Below, in pieces: positions 1 through 7,388 of a stretch of DNA of 14,592 bases. A program made the position numbers and the translations under genes. How positions within the stretch are numbered: the stretch's first letter is position 1; every line of letters starts with the position of its first letter. The stretch is from assembly GCA_040392805.1 (NCBI GenBank), contig JBEBVI010000065.1, positions 1-14,592 on the forward strand, given 5' to 3'. Source of the stretch: Taibaiella helvus_B. GTDB lineage: Bacteria > Bacteroidota > Bacteroidia > Chitinophagales > Chitinophagaceae. The notes below the pieces were generated by a model. That model was not told the DNA's origin, ran no database searches, and worked only from the letters and a program-made list of their open reading frames with translations.

Positions 1-2
1 AT

Positions 3-425
3 CTTAATGCTGTTGACTATTTGCTAAAGCCCTTTTCGTTCGAACGCTTTTTGGGTGCGGTAAGCAAAGCAAACGACTTCTATAATTATCAGCACAACAA
101 GGAAACATCCGATATCCAAAACCTTTATGTGCGTTCAGACTACAGTCTGCATAAAATTCCGTTTGCAGATATTTTACTTATCGAATCGTTTGCCGATTAC
201 CTGGATATTCATCTCGCCGATAAGAAAAAAATCACGACGCGAATGTCCCTCAAAAGCATAATGGAGAAGCTGCCGAAAAAGGATTTTATGCGTGTTCACC
301 GTTCCTTTATTGTTTCGCTCAAATGTATTGAAAAAGTATATCGGAATACTTTGTACATAGCAAACAGAGCCATCCCAATCGGAACAAATTACAAAGAGGA
401 ATTTTCCAAGCGGTTTCAATTCTGA
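3..425 (+). CDS. LytTR-family response regulator, 5' end outside the window
   Basis: This is the C-terminal part of a two-component response regulator of the LytR/AlgR type. The frame is open from base 3 and reads LNAVDYLLKPF, the conserved end of a CheY-like receiver domain with its Lys-Pro pair, so most of the receiver lies before the window. After a linker comes a complete LytTR DNA-binding domain, with the family signatures 'IPFADILLIES', 'TRMSLKSIMEKLP' and 'FMRVHRSFIVSL'. In known Bacteroidota systems such regulators are paired with 7TM or 2TM histidine kinases, but no kinase is visible here. The TTG at base 21 is not a real start, because it falls inside the receiver motif. The stop codon overlaps a ~48-bp element that recurs at 2304-2352. 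Family assignment is firm; the targets are inferred. Confidence -1.
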   Translation, partial: LNAVDYLLKPFSFERFLGAVSKANDFYNYQHNKETSDIQNLYVRSDYSLHKIPFADILLIESFADYLDIHLADKKKITTRMSLKSIMEKLPKKDFMRVHRSFIVSLKCIEKVYRNTLYIANRAIPIGTNYKEEFSKRFQF

Positions 426-496
426 AAAAATACTTCGCAGAAAAATAATCATTCATCGCACTTATGTGACGAGGAGCTATGGTATATTTAATTTTA
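416..496 (+). promoter_or_regulatory. Putative LytTR-controlled promoter, copy A
   Basis: Bases 416-463 match 2304-2352 at all but three transitions and one indel. The core ATTCATCGCACTT resembles the AlgR/LytTR box (ACCGTTCGTC in Pseudomonas AlgR). It is followed by 25 bases and then TAATTTTA (489-496), close to the Bacteroidota -7 box TAnnTTTG. A GGTATA at 481-486 sits at the same offset as in copy B. The element starts in the last codons of the response regulator and would drive the cupin-like gene at 560. The repeat is seen directly; binding by the regulator is inferred. Confidence -1.
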
Positions 497-559
497 AGGA
501 CAAACAAAGACAGTGATATATATATGCTGTGTATAAAATGAAAAAGAGAGGCTTATTAC

Positions 560-1213
560 ATGACAGACCATAGCACATACAATTCGGTATTTATTCCATC
601 TGATAAAAGAAGGAAAGAAACAACGACTAACTATACCTCAAGTATAACAACAATAGACGGGATAATTACAATAATTGAAATAGAGTTACAGGCCTGTAGC
701 AAGTTTAAAACAAATATCGAAAAAGGGATTTTATACATATTGCCCGTGATAGGGAATTGTATTTTGGAAAAAGAGAAAAACAAAACAGTTACCGTACACT
801 CAGAACAACTATTTTCTCAGAATCTTAATGAGCATTTTCAACCTGTAATAATCCACAATGAATCAGACACTTCAATTAAAGTATTGCTAATTGTAGCAGA
901 GCATCATACCAATAGCCTGCAAACAAGTCAGGGCTTATTTGAAATTGATTTCCAAAAGAAAAACACCTGGGCTTTAATTGAACATATGGAGCATATCAAA
1001 ATAGGCGTTTTTGACAGCAGGGTGAAATCCGAAATCAGGTATGCAAGCGAAAAACAACTTATAGCATATTCTATCAATGGAACGTTTGAATTTGAAAATC
1101 GTTTACTGCATCAAAGTGATTGTTTGTATTTAGCGGCAATGACTAATGTAGAGATGGAAGCATTAACCGAATTTGCGATTATATTAATTATTGAGCAAGA
1201 TGGCTGCCAATAA
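560..1213 (+). CDS. Cupin / pirin-like protein (putative)
   Basis: A 217-residue protein without signal peptide or membrane segment, so probably cytoplasmic. Its plan resembles a two-cupin pirin/HutD-like fold. The N-terminal half has 'FIPSDKRRKETTTNYTSSI' and strands around 'GILYILPVIGNCIL'. The C-terminal half 'GTFEFENRLLHQSDCLYL' followed by 'EFAIILIIEQ' is like the last strands of pirin-type cupins. No HxH cupin metal motif is evident, so catalytic activity is doubtful. It is the first gene after regulatory element A and lies 32 bp before the dioxygenase-like gene, which suggests co-transcription. The region is visibly richer in A+T than ahcY and the genes after it, which could reflect transfer. 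The assignment rests on fold-like patterns and is uncertain. Confidence -1.
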   Translation: MTDHSTYNSVFIPSDKRRKETTTNYTSSITTIDGIITIIEIELQACSKFKTNIEKGILYILPVIGNCILEKEKNKTVTVHSEQLFSQNLNEHFQPVIIHNESDTSIKVLLIVAEHHTNSLQTSQGLFEIDFQKKNTWALIEHMEHIKIGVFDSRVKSEIRYASEKQLIAYSINGTFEFENRLLHQSDCLYLAAMTNVEMEALTEFAIILIIEQDGCQ

Positions 1214-1245
1214 AATGTTTTAATTACAATTCAAAAATTAAACAA

Positions 1246-2228
1246 ATGGAAAGGAAAAGTTTCATCAAAAAAAGTCTCGGATTTTTAGGAATGGCTATGG
1301 TAGCACCTTCTCTCCTTAGGGAAAGTGCAACAGAGGCATGCACAGTAACAAATACGGAAACTGCCGGACCATTCCCAACACTAAGTCCTTCAACATTAGT
1401 ACGAACTAATATTACCGGAACACGAACCGGAGTTTCATTTACCATTAATATCAATGTATTTAATGTAAATGGTGTGCTGCGTTACCAGGTGTTGTGGTAG
1501 ATATCTGGCATTGTGATAAAGACGGCAACTATTCACAATATGGAGGTACACCCATGCAAGCTGTTGATTATACGTCTCAGGATTTTTTAAGAGGCAGGCA
1601 AACAACAGACAGCTCAGGGAAAGTTTCATTTACGTCTATTTTCCCGGGTTGGTATATGGGCAGGGCAACACATATACACGTGCATATATACGATGCTAAC
1701 GGAAATACTTTATTAATTAGCCAGATCGCTTTCCCGGAAGGTACGGGCAGTGCGGTTGATTTAGTAAATGCATCAACGGCTAACGGATATACAAAAGGTA
1801 TGACAGGTTATACATACAATAATGCGGACAATGTGTTTTCTGACGGAACGGCAACGGAGATGAGCACAATATTAGGAAGCGTAAACGCTGGTTATGTGCT
1901 GGAGTGGGACGCTTATTGTAACGCAGGCAGCACAGGTGTGGATACACTTGCTTTACAACAATTCCAGATCAGGCAAAACTATCCTAACCCTTGCTCCAAT
2001 TATTCAAATGTGCCTATAATATTAAGAAGTTCATCGTCTGTTCAAATGCAGATTATTACAACAGATGGGAAAATGGTAAGCAATAAAGATTTTGGAACAT
2101 TGCAGGACGGAGAGCATAGCCTGCCTCTTGAAGTCAACAATTTACCAGCAGGAAAATATATTTACAATGTGATAATAAACAATCATACAGGTAGCTTCAA
2201 ACAGTCAAAACTATTTATAAAGAATTGA
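1246..2228 (+). pseudogene. Secreted intradiol ring-cleavage dioxygenase-like protein with T9SS sorting domain, frameshifted
   Basis: Two frames together make one protein of about 327 residues. The first frame (1246-1500) starts MERKSFIKKSLGFLG, a Tat-like or Sec export signal, followed by the family motif 'ETAGPF'. The second frame, open from 1473, reads CAALPGVVVDIWHCDKDGNYS, the intradiol dioxygenase core. Adding one base at 1473/1474 restores the family sequence NGCAALPG. All four expected Fe(III) ligands can be placed: Tyr in GNYS (~96), Tyr in PGWYMGR (~137) and two His in THIHVH (~143 and ~145). The last ~85 residues ('QIRQNYPNPCSN' onward) are a T9SS type A sorting domain, so the protein would be surface-attached or secreted. 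Known relatives open catechol or protocatechuate rings; the real substrate is unknown. The break may be a real mutation or a sequencing error. Confidence -1.
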
Positions 2229-2303
2229 ATACGATAAAAAGTAGCGGAAGAACGGAGGTATGGCGAAAATGAAGGTTTGATTTTTTATTTTTCCAGGGCA
2301 TTG

Positions 2304-2385
2304 TCAATTCTGATAAAAATACTTCGTAGAAAAATAACCATTCGTCGCACTTGTTGGATAAGCATTTGGGGTATAATTATTTTTG
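2304..2385 (+). promoter_or_regulatory. Putative LytTR-controlled promoter, copy B
   Basis: This is the second copy of the element at 416-463. Here the core is ACCATTCGTCGCACTT, one base from the AlgR box ACCGTTCGTC. After the shared GCACTT there are 25 bases, then TATTTTTG (2378-2385), a perfect TAnnTTTG -7 box; GGTATA at 2370-2375 again matches copy A. A TTG at 2354-2356 could serve as the -33 element. The copy includes CAATTCTGA, which in copy A encodes the last two residues and stop of the response regulator, so copy B may derive from a duplication of that gene end. It would drive the gene pair starting at 2417. Confidence -1.
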
Positions 2386-2416
2386 AAATTAATAATGAAA
2401 ATTTAATCTAAAAAAT

Positions 2417-2926
2417 ATGAACATATATCTGGAATATATAAAAAGCAAAGTTTTTCCAGGCACTTTGTTTTTATTACTCAGTGCAGGATGGGCGTACGGA
2501 CAGACGGAGGTAAAGGTTACTTTACTCGACAATACCGAGCAAACTTATTCGGTAGAAGCTGCGGGGAAACTTTGGTTCAACGGCAGCAATTTAGTGGTTA
2601 ATACGGATGGTTCGGCTACCCCGGTTTCCATTCCTTTGTCCGACATCAGAAAGATTACGTTTGACGGAGAAGAAAATACTACGGGAGTAACTGAAGTGGC
2701 GATAAGCAAAACAACGATCAACATCTTTCCTAACCCTGCCGATAATTATTTTATGCTGAAAGCCCCAGATGCCGTAAAATTGAATGTACGCATCTTTAAC
2801 ACCAATGGTTCGCAGGTTGCAGGCGGAATGTATGAAAGTGGCGGCAGGGTGGATATTAGACATTTAACTCCTGGTATCTATGTGGTTGTAGTCAATGATC
2901 AATCATTTAAACTAATCAAGCAATGA
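2417..2926 (+). CDS. Small secreted protein with T9SS type A sorting domain
   Basis: A 169-residue exported protein. Residues 1-28 form a signal peptide ending near AYGQ. A short module (about 30-85) ends in 'IPLSDIRKITF', a motif frequent in Bacteroidota surface proteins. Residues ~95-169 are a T9SS type A C-terminal sorting domain: 'INIFPNPADNYF', 'VRIFNTNGSQV', 'LTPGIYVVVV'. Almost nothing lies between export signal and sorting tail, so the functional part is tiny. Its stop overlaps the start of the beta-helix gene by ATGA, implying translational coupling. The partner lacks a sorting tail, so this protein could act as its surface anchor or adaptor; that is inference. The leader module resembles the N-terminal module of the partner (ending 'AGMDSITF'). 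Confidence -1.
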   Translation: MNIYLEYIKSKVFPGTLFLLLSAGWAYGQTEVKVTLLDNTEQTYSVEAAGKLWFNGSNLVVNTDGSATPVSIPLSDIRKITFDGEENTTGVTEVAISKTTINIFPNPADNYFMLKAPDAVKLNVRIFNTNGSQVAGGMYESGGRVDIRHLTPGIYVVVVNDQSFKLIKQ

Positions 2927-5061
2927 GAAATATAAGTTTGTTTTTGTCTTTTTTACTCCTGGTAGTAGGCGCAAAGGTTAGTGCACAGGAGGTGATGCGT
3001 GTTCATAATAGCGGCAACCTTATTTATCAGCAGGAGGTCGATAATATGGACAGCCTGAAGATGTCAAACAACAATTCGTCTTTTTATCCGAAGACAGGAA
3101 TGTTTGAATTGCCGGTTGCAGGTATGGACAGCATTACGTTTGCCAATAATGTTGATGAAGAAATTTACATTATTTATAATGGTTCGGCAACCACCATCAT
3201 TAATCCGTTTTCTGAAAATGGTGTTACAATCACCGATAATTCCGGGCACATAACAGCGACTTCTACTTATCCGGAAGCGGGTCTGAAGTACAATATTCTG
3301 GGAACGACCACCAATGGTTCTTTGACGTTAACGAGTACGCAGCCCGTCCATCTGATAATGAGCCATGCCAACATTACCAACCCGGATGGTGCTGCCATTG
3401 CATTAAATGGATCAACAGTAACTCATATGTTCCTGTCTTCAGGTACGGTAAATACACTCAATGATGCGGCAACGGCAACAGCAAACGGAGCATTATATGC
3501 AACAGGAGATTTAACCATTTCTGGCTCGGGAACGCTGAATGTAAACGGCTACAAAAAACACGGTATTGCTGTTGATGCTGCATTAACCATAGAATCAGGC
3601 ATTATCAATATTGCACAAGCAGCTTCAGACGGTATCCATGTAAATGATTATACGCAAAATGGCGGTACAATTACCATTATCCCGTCAAGCGACGGTATTG
3701 ACGTCGCTAATGCACTTGTGCTGAATGGTGGTAATCTCACAGTTAATGCCGCTTCAAATGATGTAAAGGGGTTAAAGGGAACTACAGTTTCTATTAATAA
3801 CGGCACATACGACATAACCGTTTCGGGCAACCAGTCTAAAGCAATTAAAACAAGTGGAAACACAACGATCAACGGCGGCACAACATCAGTTACGGCTTCC
3901 GGCTCTGTGGTGCTGACAGCTTCGGGTAGTGGTGCTGATCCTTCTTATTGTACAGGAATAAAGAGTGATGCGGATGTGGTTATTAATGGGGGAAGTTTAA
4001 CGGTTCAGTGTTCTTCTTCCAATTTAGGAGGGAAAGGAATTTCTGCCGATGGAGATATTGCCGTAAACGGAGGAACCGTAGCGGTTACAACAGCAGGGAA
4101 CGGCGCAACTTACACTAATGAAAAAGGATCTGCCGACAGTTATTCGGCTGCCTGTATCAAGGCCGACGGGAATATTTCTTTATCAGCAGGAAATGTTACT
4201 TGTTCAAGTTCGGGAACAGGTGGTAAAGGTATTTCGGCAGACGGGACCATTACTATTGGAAGCCTTAATGCAAATGATGCTTTACTGACATTGAATGTAA
4301 CTACTTCGGGCAACAGATTTTTGGTTTCAGGCTCGGGACAAAATGCAGATTATGCCAATCCCAAAGCAATAAAATCCGAAGGAGATATGACGGTAAATAG
4401 CGGTATCATAACTATTAACTGCACGCAAACCACCGATGGCGGTGAAGGCTTAGAGAGCAAAGCCCGTATGTATATCAGAGGTGGACAGATCACCGCGACG
4501 ACCTATGACGACTGTATTAATGCGTCAACACATATTGAAGTTTCGGGTGGTACACACTCTTTGACTGCAAGCGGAAATGACGGTATGGATTCTAACGGTA
4601 CATTGACCATTTCCGGTGGAATGATCATTTCAAAAGGCGCAGGAGGCCCTGAAGAAGGGTTTGACTGTGATAATAATACGTTCAAAGTTTCAGGTGGAGT
4701 TATGGTAGGAACAGGTGGGAATACAAGTAATCCGACTACAAGTGTTTCTACGCAGAATGCTTTGAAGCTATCGGCTAACCCCAACCAAAGCATTTGTATT
4801 AAGAACGCATCTAATCAGATCATTTTAATGTATGCTTTGCCGGCTCTGTCGGGCGGCAGTGGCCCCGGCCAGGGTGGTAACAATAAAATTGTGATGCTGT
4901 TCAGCGACCCTGCATTTGTGAATGGTACGTATACTATTCAATATGGTGGTACAATAAGTGGTGGTACAAATTTTAATGGCTACTATACCGGTGCAACATA
5001 CTCCGGAGGTTCAAGCCAAACTTTTACGGTCAGCAATAGGTATACGACATTGAGTTTGTAG
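2923..5061 (+). CDS. Cthe_2159-type (DUF4353) right-handed beta-helix, carbohydrate-binding protein
   Basis: A 712-residue exported protein. Residues 1-22 are a signal peptide ending SAQ. Residues ~24-80 form a short module ending in 'MDSITF', and from ~85 on comes a long beta-helix rich in G, N, S and T. Rungs recur as 'ALVLNGGNLTV', 'DVVINGGSLTV' and 'DIAVNGGTVAV', and GGKGISADG occurs twice, about 64 residues apart. This matches the family of Clostridium thermocellum Cthe_2159, known as a calcium-binding beta-helix that binds cellulose and acidic sugars. No lipobox and no T9SS sorting domain is seen; the C-terminus simply ends in short beta-strand-like segments. It is coupled to the small T9SS protein upstream. 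A polysaccharide-binding or matrix role is inferred from family; the family call itself is fairly secure. Confidence -1.
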   Translation: MRNISLFLSFLLLVVGAKVSAQEVMRVHNSGNLIYQQEVDNMDSLKMSNNNSSFYPKTGMFELPVAGMDSITFANNVDEEIYIIYNGSATTIINPFSENGVTITDNSGHITATSTYPEAGLKYNILGTTTNGSLTLTSTQPVHLIMSHANITNPDGAAIALNGSTVTHMFLSSGTVNTLNDAATATANGALYATGDLTISGSGTLNVNGYKKHGIAVDAALTIESGIINIAQAASDGIHVNDYTQNGGTITIIPSSDGIDVANALVLNGGNLTVNAASNDVKGLKGTTVSINNGTYDITVSGNQSKAIKTSGNTTINGGTTSVTASGSVVLTASGSGADPSYCTGIKSDADVVINGGSLTVQCSSSNLGGKGISADGDIAVNGGTVAVTTAGNGATYTNEKGSADSYSAACIKADGNISLSAGNVTCSSSGTGGKGISADGTITIGSLNANDALLTLNVTTSGNRFLVSGSGQNADYANPKAIKSEGDMTVNSGIITINCTQTTDGGEGLESKARMYIRGGQITATTYDDCINASTHIEVSGGTHSLTASGNDGMDSNGTLTISGGMIISKGAGGPEEGFDCDNNTFKVSGGVMVGTGGNTSNPTTSVSTQNALKLSANPNQSICIKNASNQIILMYALPALSGGSGPGQGGNNKIVMLFSDPAFVNGTYTIQYGGTISGGTNFNGYYTGATYSGGSSQTFTVSNRYTTLSL

Positions 5062-5085
5062 GCAATCTGGTGTCCTTTACTTAGT

Positions 5086-5184
5086 GAGCAGTGTGTGCTC
5101 CTGCTATGCGAAACTTATAGTTCGCATAATTATTATCTTGCCTGTGGCAAGCACATCTGTTTTAAATGTTAGGACATGTCCTAA
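5086..5184. repeat. Cluster of four inverted repeats downstream of the beta-helix gene
   Basis: Four dyads follow each other in about 100 bases: GAGCA/TGCTC (5086-5100), TATGCGAA/TTCGCATA (5105-5112 with 5121-5128), CTTGCC/GGCAAG (5137-5151) and the perfect 16-bp palindrome TTAGGACATGTCCTAA (5169-5184). None is followed by a strong T-run, so they are weak as intrinsic terminators, although one may end the + strand transcript. The rest of the gap up to 5286 shows no gene. Confidence -1.
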
Positions 5185-5286
5185 AAATATACACAAAATA
5201 CAGACTGTTATTGTTTCTGAAGTTTGTACTTTCTGTCCATATTTACCACATATAAAAATTAAGATCACAAATACGCCTGCCCATAA

Positions 5287-5318
5287 ACAAAAAAGGCTGC
5301 CCAAATAAAAGGCAGCCT
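5287..5318 (-). terminator. Intrinsic terminator of ahcY
   Basis: On the - strand AGGCTGCC and GGCAGCCT form a perfect 8-bp stem with a 9-base loop, immediately followed by a run of six T's. It lies about 25 bases beyond the ahcY stop codon, the expected place and orientation. Confidence -1.
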
Positions 5319-5343
5319 CCTGTAATAATCATAGCTTACTATA

Positions 5344-6669
5344 TTAATACCTGTAATGCTCCGGCTTAAACGGCCCTTCTTTAGGAAGACCTAAATATTC
5401 CGCCTGAACATCGGTAAGTGTATCCAGTTCCACACCTATCTTACCTAAGTGCAGCCTGGCCACTTTTTCATCAAGATGCTTAGGTAATACATAAACCTTA
5501 TTTTCGTAGTTGGCGCTGTTTTGCCAAAGCTCGATCTGGGCCAGCACCTGGTTAGAGAAAGAGTTGGACATTACAAAGGAAGGGTGTCCTGTCGCACATC
5601 CCAGGTTCACCAACCTGCCTTCGGCAAGTATGATGATGTCTTTGCCATCCACATTGTAAACATCTACCTGTGGTTTAATAGTATCTTTAGTCTGGCCGTA
5701 GTTCTTATTCATCCAGTCCATATCAATTTCTATATCGAAGTGGCCGATGTTACAAACGATGGTCTTATCCTTCATCAGTTTGAAGTGCTCGCCGGTAATG
5801 ATATCGCGGCAGCCTGTTGTGGTTACAACAATGTCGGCTTCTTTAACCGCATCTACCATTTTCTTCACTTCATAGCCTTCCATGGCTGCCTGCAGAGCGC
5901 ATATCGGGTCGATTTCCGTAACGATAACGCGTGCACCTGCACCACGAAGGGAATCGGCAGAGCCTTTACCTACATCGCCAAATCCGGCTACCACTGCTAC
6001 TTTTCCTGCCATCATCACGTCAGTTGCACGACGTATAGCATCCACCAGCGATTCGCGGCAACCGTATTTGTTATCAAATTTTGATTTGGTTACGCTGTCA
6101 TTGATATTGATGGCCGGTATCGGTAAAGTACCTTTGGTCATACGCTCGTATAAGCGATGCACACCTGTAGTGGTTTCTTCAGACAGCCCTTTTATGTTAG
6201 CGATCAGCTCAGGGTATTTATCGAATACGATATTGGTTAAATCACCACCATCATCAAGGATCATATTAAGCGGACGGTCTTCGCTGCCGAAGAATAAAGT
6301 CTGCTCAATACACCAGTCTGCTTCTTCCAGGGTTTCGCCTTTCCATGCAAATACCGGTACACCGGTAGCAGCAATAGCCGCAGCAGCATGGTCTTGTGTA
6401 GAGAAAATATTGCAGGAGCTCCATCTTACTTCTGCACCCAGTTCCGTTAATGTTTCGATCAGTACGGCGGTCTGGATGGTCATGTGGAGGCAACCGGCAA
6501 TACGGGCACCTTTAAGGGGTTTGGAGGCACCATATTCGGCACGCAGGCTCATTAGTCCCGGCATTTCCGCTTCGGCCAACCTGATTTCTTTACGTCCCCA
6601 CTCGGCGAGGGATATGTCTGCCACTTTGTAAGGCAGGCTCAGATCAATATTCTGCAATGTTGATGACAT
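5344..6669 (-). CDS. ahcY: Adenosylhomocysteinase (S-adenosyl-L-homocysteine hydrolase)
   Basis: A cytoplasmic NAD-dependent enzyme that splits S-adenosylhomocysteine into adenosine and homocysteine, removing the inhibitory product of methyl transfer and feeding the methionine cycle. The 441 residues are full length for the family. Visible signatures are 'GCLHMTIQTAVL' (catalytic His ~62), 'SEETTTGVHRLY' (Glu ~164), 'DSVTKSKFDNKYGCRESL' (Lys ~195 and Asp ~199), the Rossmann motif 'VAGFGDVGKGSA' (~228-238), and the typical C-terminus 'FKPEHYRY'. The start at 6669 gives the expected N-terminus. It is monocistronic: a terminator lies just downstream and a TACCTTTGC promoter box just upstream. 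It diverges from an Lrp-type regulator, and dyads in the shared gap suggest regulation by it. Identification is secure. Confidence -1.
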   Translation of the reverse strand: MSSTLQNIDLSLPYKVADISLAEWGRKEIRLAEAEMPGLMSLRAEYGASKPLKGARIAGCLHMTIQTAVLIETLTELGAEVRWSSCNIFSTQDHAAAAIAATGVPVFAWKGETLEEADWCIEQTLFFGSEDRPLNMILDDGGDLTNIVFDKYPELIANIKGLSEETTTGVHRLYERMTKGTLPIPAININDSVTKSKFDNKYGCRESLVDAIRRATDVMMAGKVAVVAGFGDVGKGSADSLRGAGARVIVTEIDPICALQAAMEGYEVKKMVDAVKEADIVVTTTGCRDIITGEHFKLMKDKTIVCNIGHFDIEIDMDWMNKNYGQTKDTIKPQVDVYNVDGKDIIILAEGRLVNLGCATGHPSFVMSNSFSNQVLAQIELWQNSANYENKVYVLPKHLDEKVARLHLGKIGVELDTLTDVQAEYLGLPKEGPFKPEHYRY

Positions 6670-6685
6670 ATATATTTATTTTGCC

Positions 6686-6694
6686 GCAAAGGTA
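6686..6694 (-). promoter_or_regulatory. -7 promoter box of ahcY
   Basis: On the - strand this reads TACCTTTGC, a perfect Bacteroidota TAnnTTTG box, 17 bases before the ahcY start codon. The identical nonamer precedes the B12 riboswitch (12910-12918). No clear TTTG -33 element is visible, which would fit dependence on an activator. Confidence -1.
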
Positions 6695-6779
6695 GTTTAT
6701 TAGAATAAAATACCTTTCTTTATCCTTAAATTCAGGATGAATATCTATTAAATAGTTTATTTTATAGCATAAAATACTA
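6691..6779. promoter_or_regulatory. Three AT-rich dyads between ahcY and lrp, probable Lrp operators
   Basis: Dyad 1 (6691-6714) is GGTAGTTTATT-AG-AATAAAATACC with one mismatch and overlaps the ahcY -7 box. Dyad 2 (6722-6738), ATCCT...AGGAT, has only two unpaired positions besides the centre. Dyad 3 (6753-6779) begins TAGTTTATT and ends ATAAAATACTA, repeating both arms of dyad 1. The layout and the AT-rich TAG...CTA form resemble Lrp-type sites. The dyads are seen directly; binding is inferred. Confidence -1.
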
Positions 6780-6786
6780 TTTTGAT

Positions 6787-7275
6787 ATGGAAAAAACAGA
6801 ACGAAAAGACAGTTATTCTTATTGGCCTGACGAAAAAGACCTGGCCATATTAAGGTTATTGCAGCAAAATGCCAAGATGACGGTACGGGAAATAGCGGCT
6901 CAGGTACACTTAAGCACTACCCCGGTACATGAGCGTATCAAGCGTATGGAAGAGGCCGGTATTATTAAGCAGTACATAACTCTTGTAGACCCGGCAAAGG
7001 TAAAAAGGGGGCTTATGGTGATTTGCTATGTATCTTTAAAAGAGCACAATAAGAAATCGGGCGCTAAATTTATTAAAACCATACAGGATCTGCCTGAAGT
7101 GATCGAGTGTTATAATATTTCCGGACAGTTTGATTTTATGTTGAAGGTGCTTGCAGAGGATATGGGCGCCTTTTATGATTTTCATGTGAATAAGCTGAGC
7201 CAGATAGAAAACATGGGGCATATGCAGAGTGTGTTTGTCATGGGTATCATTAAGCAGACACATGCTGTTATCTGA
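6787..7275 (+). CDS. Lrp/AsnC family transcriptional regulator
   Basis: A 162-residue DNA-binding protein. Residues ~15-65 are an AsnC-type winged helix-turn-helix: 'DEKDLAILRLLQQNAKMTV', 'REIAAQVHLSTTPVHERIKRME'. Residues ~75-160 are the RAM ligand-binding/oligomerisation domain, with 'VICYVSLKEHN', 'VIECYNISGQFDFML' and 'MGIIKQTHAV'. Family members are octamers or other multimers that respond to amino acids and often repress their own gene. It diverges from ahcY, and three dyads lie in the 117-bp gap, so autoregulation and control of the S-adenosylhomocysteine/methionine cycle are plausible. The ATG at 6787 gives a normal-length N-terminus. The family is certain; ligand and targets are unknown. 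Confidence -1.
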   Translation: MEKTERKDSYSYWPDEKDLAILRLLQQNAKMTVREIAAQVHLSTTPVHERIKRMEEAGIIKQYITLVDPAKVKRGLMVICYVSLKEHNKKSGAKFIKTIQDLPEVIECYNISGQFDFMLKVLAEDMGAFYDFHVNKLSQIENMGHMQSVFVMGIIKQTHAVI

Positions 7276-7305
7276 TGTGATGAAGCAAACATTATGGGTA
7301 TTTAT

Positions 7306-7348
7306 GTTTCACGCAACGGGGCAACGGAGCGCAACGATGCAAAGATTT
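7306..7348. repeat. GTTTCnC-type intergenic repeat, copy 1
   Basis: Starts GTTTCACGCAACGGGGCAAC and continues with imperfect GCAACGnnG units up to AAAGATTT. It matches 14093-14136 closely over its full length with one indel. Short GC-rich units of this kind after GTTTCnC are familiar in Bacteroidota intergenic DNA. It fills the space between the convergent lrp and MauE-like genes. Confidence -1.
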
Positions 7349-7388
7349 AGTGTTGCCTTCGTGGTAAAAAACAGGTAGAACAAAAAAA

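Noticed and set aside
2923..5061. T9SS sorting domain on the beta-helix protein
   Set aside because: The C-terminus lacks the 'PNP' and 'PAGxY' motifs present in the other cargo proteins here, so no sorting tail was assigned.
5084..5308. Open frames on both strands in the gap before ahcY
   Set aside because: Composition is not protein-like, both frames run through hairpins and the ahcY terminator, and no start context is seen.
5882..6631. Long open frame (249 codons) on the + strand opposite ahcY
   Set aside because: It lies wholly antisense to the well-conserved adenosylhomocysteinase and its translation shows no domain logic; it is a frame shadow of a GC-richer gene.
6670..6786. SAM or SAH riboswitch upstream of ahcY
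   Set aside because: The leader between the -7 box and the start codon is only about 17 bases, too short for any aptamer; the structure there is better read as protein-binding dyads.
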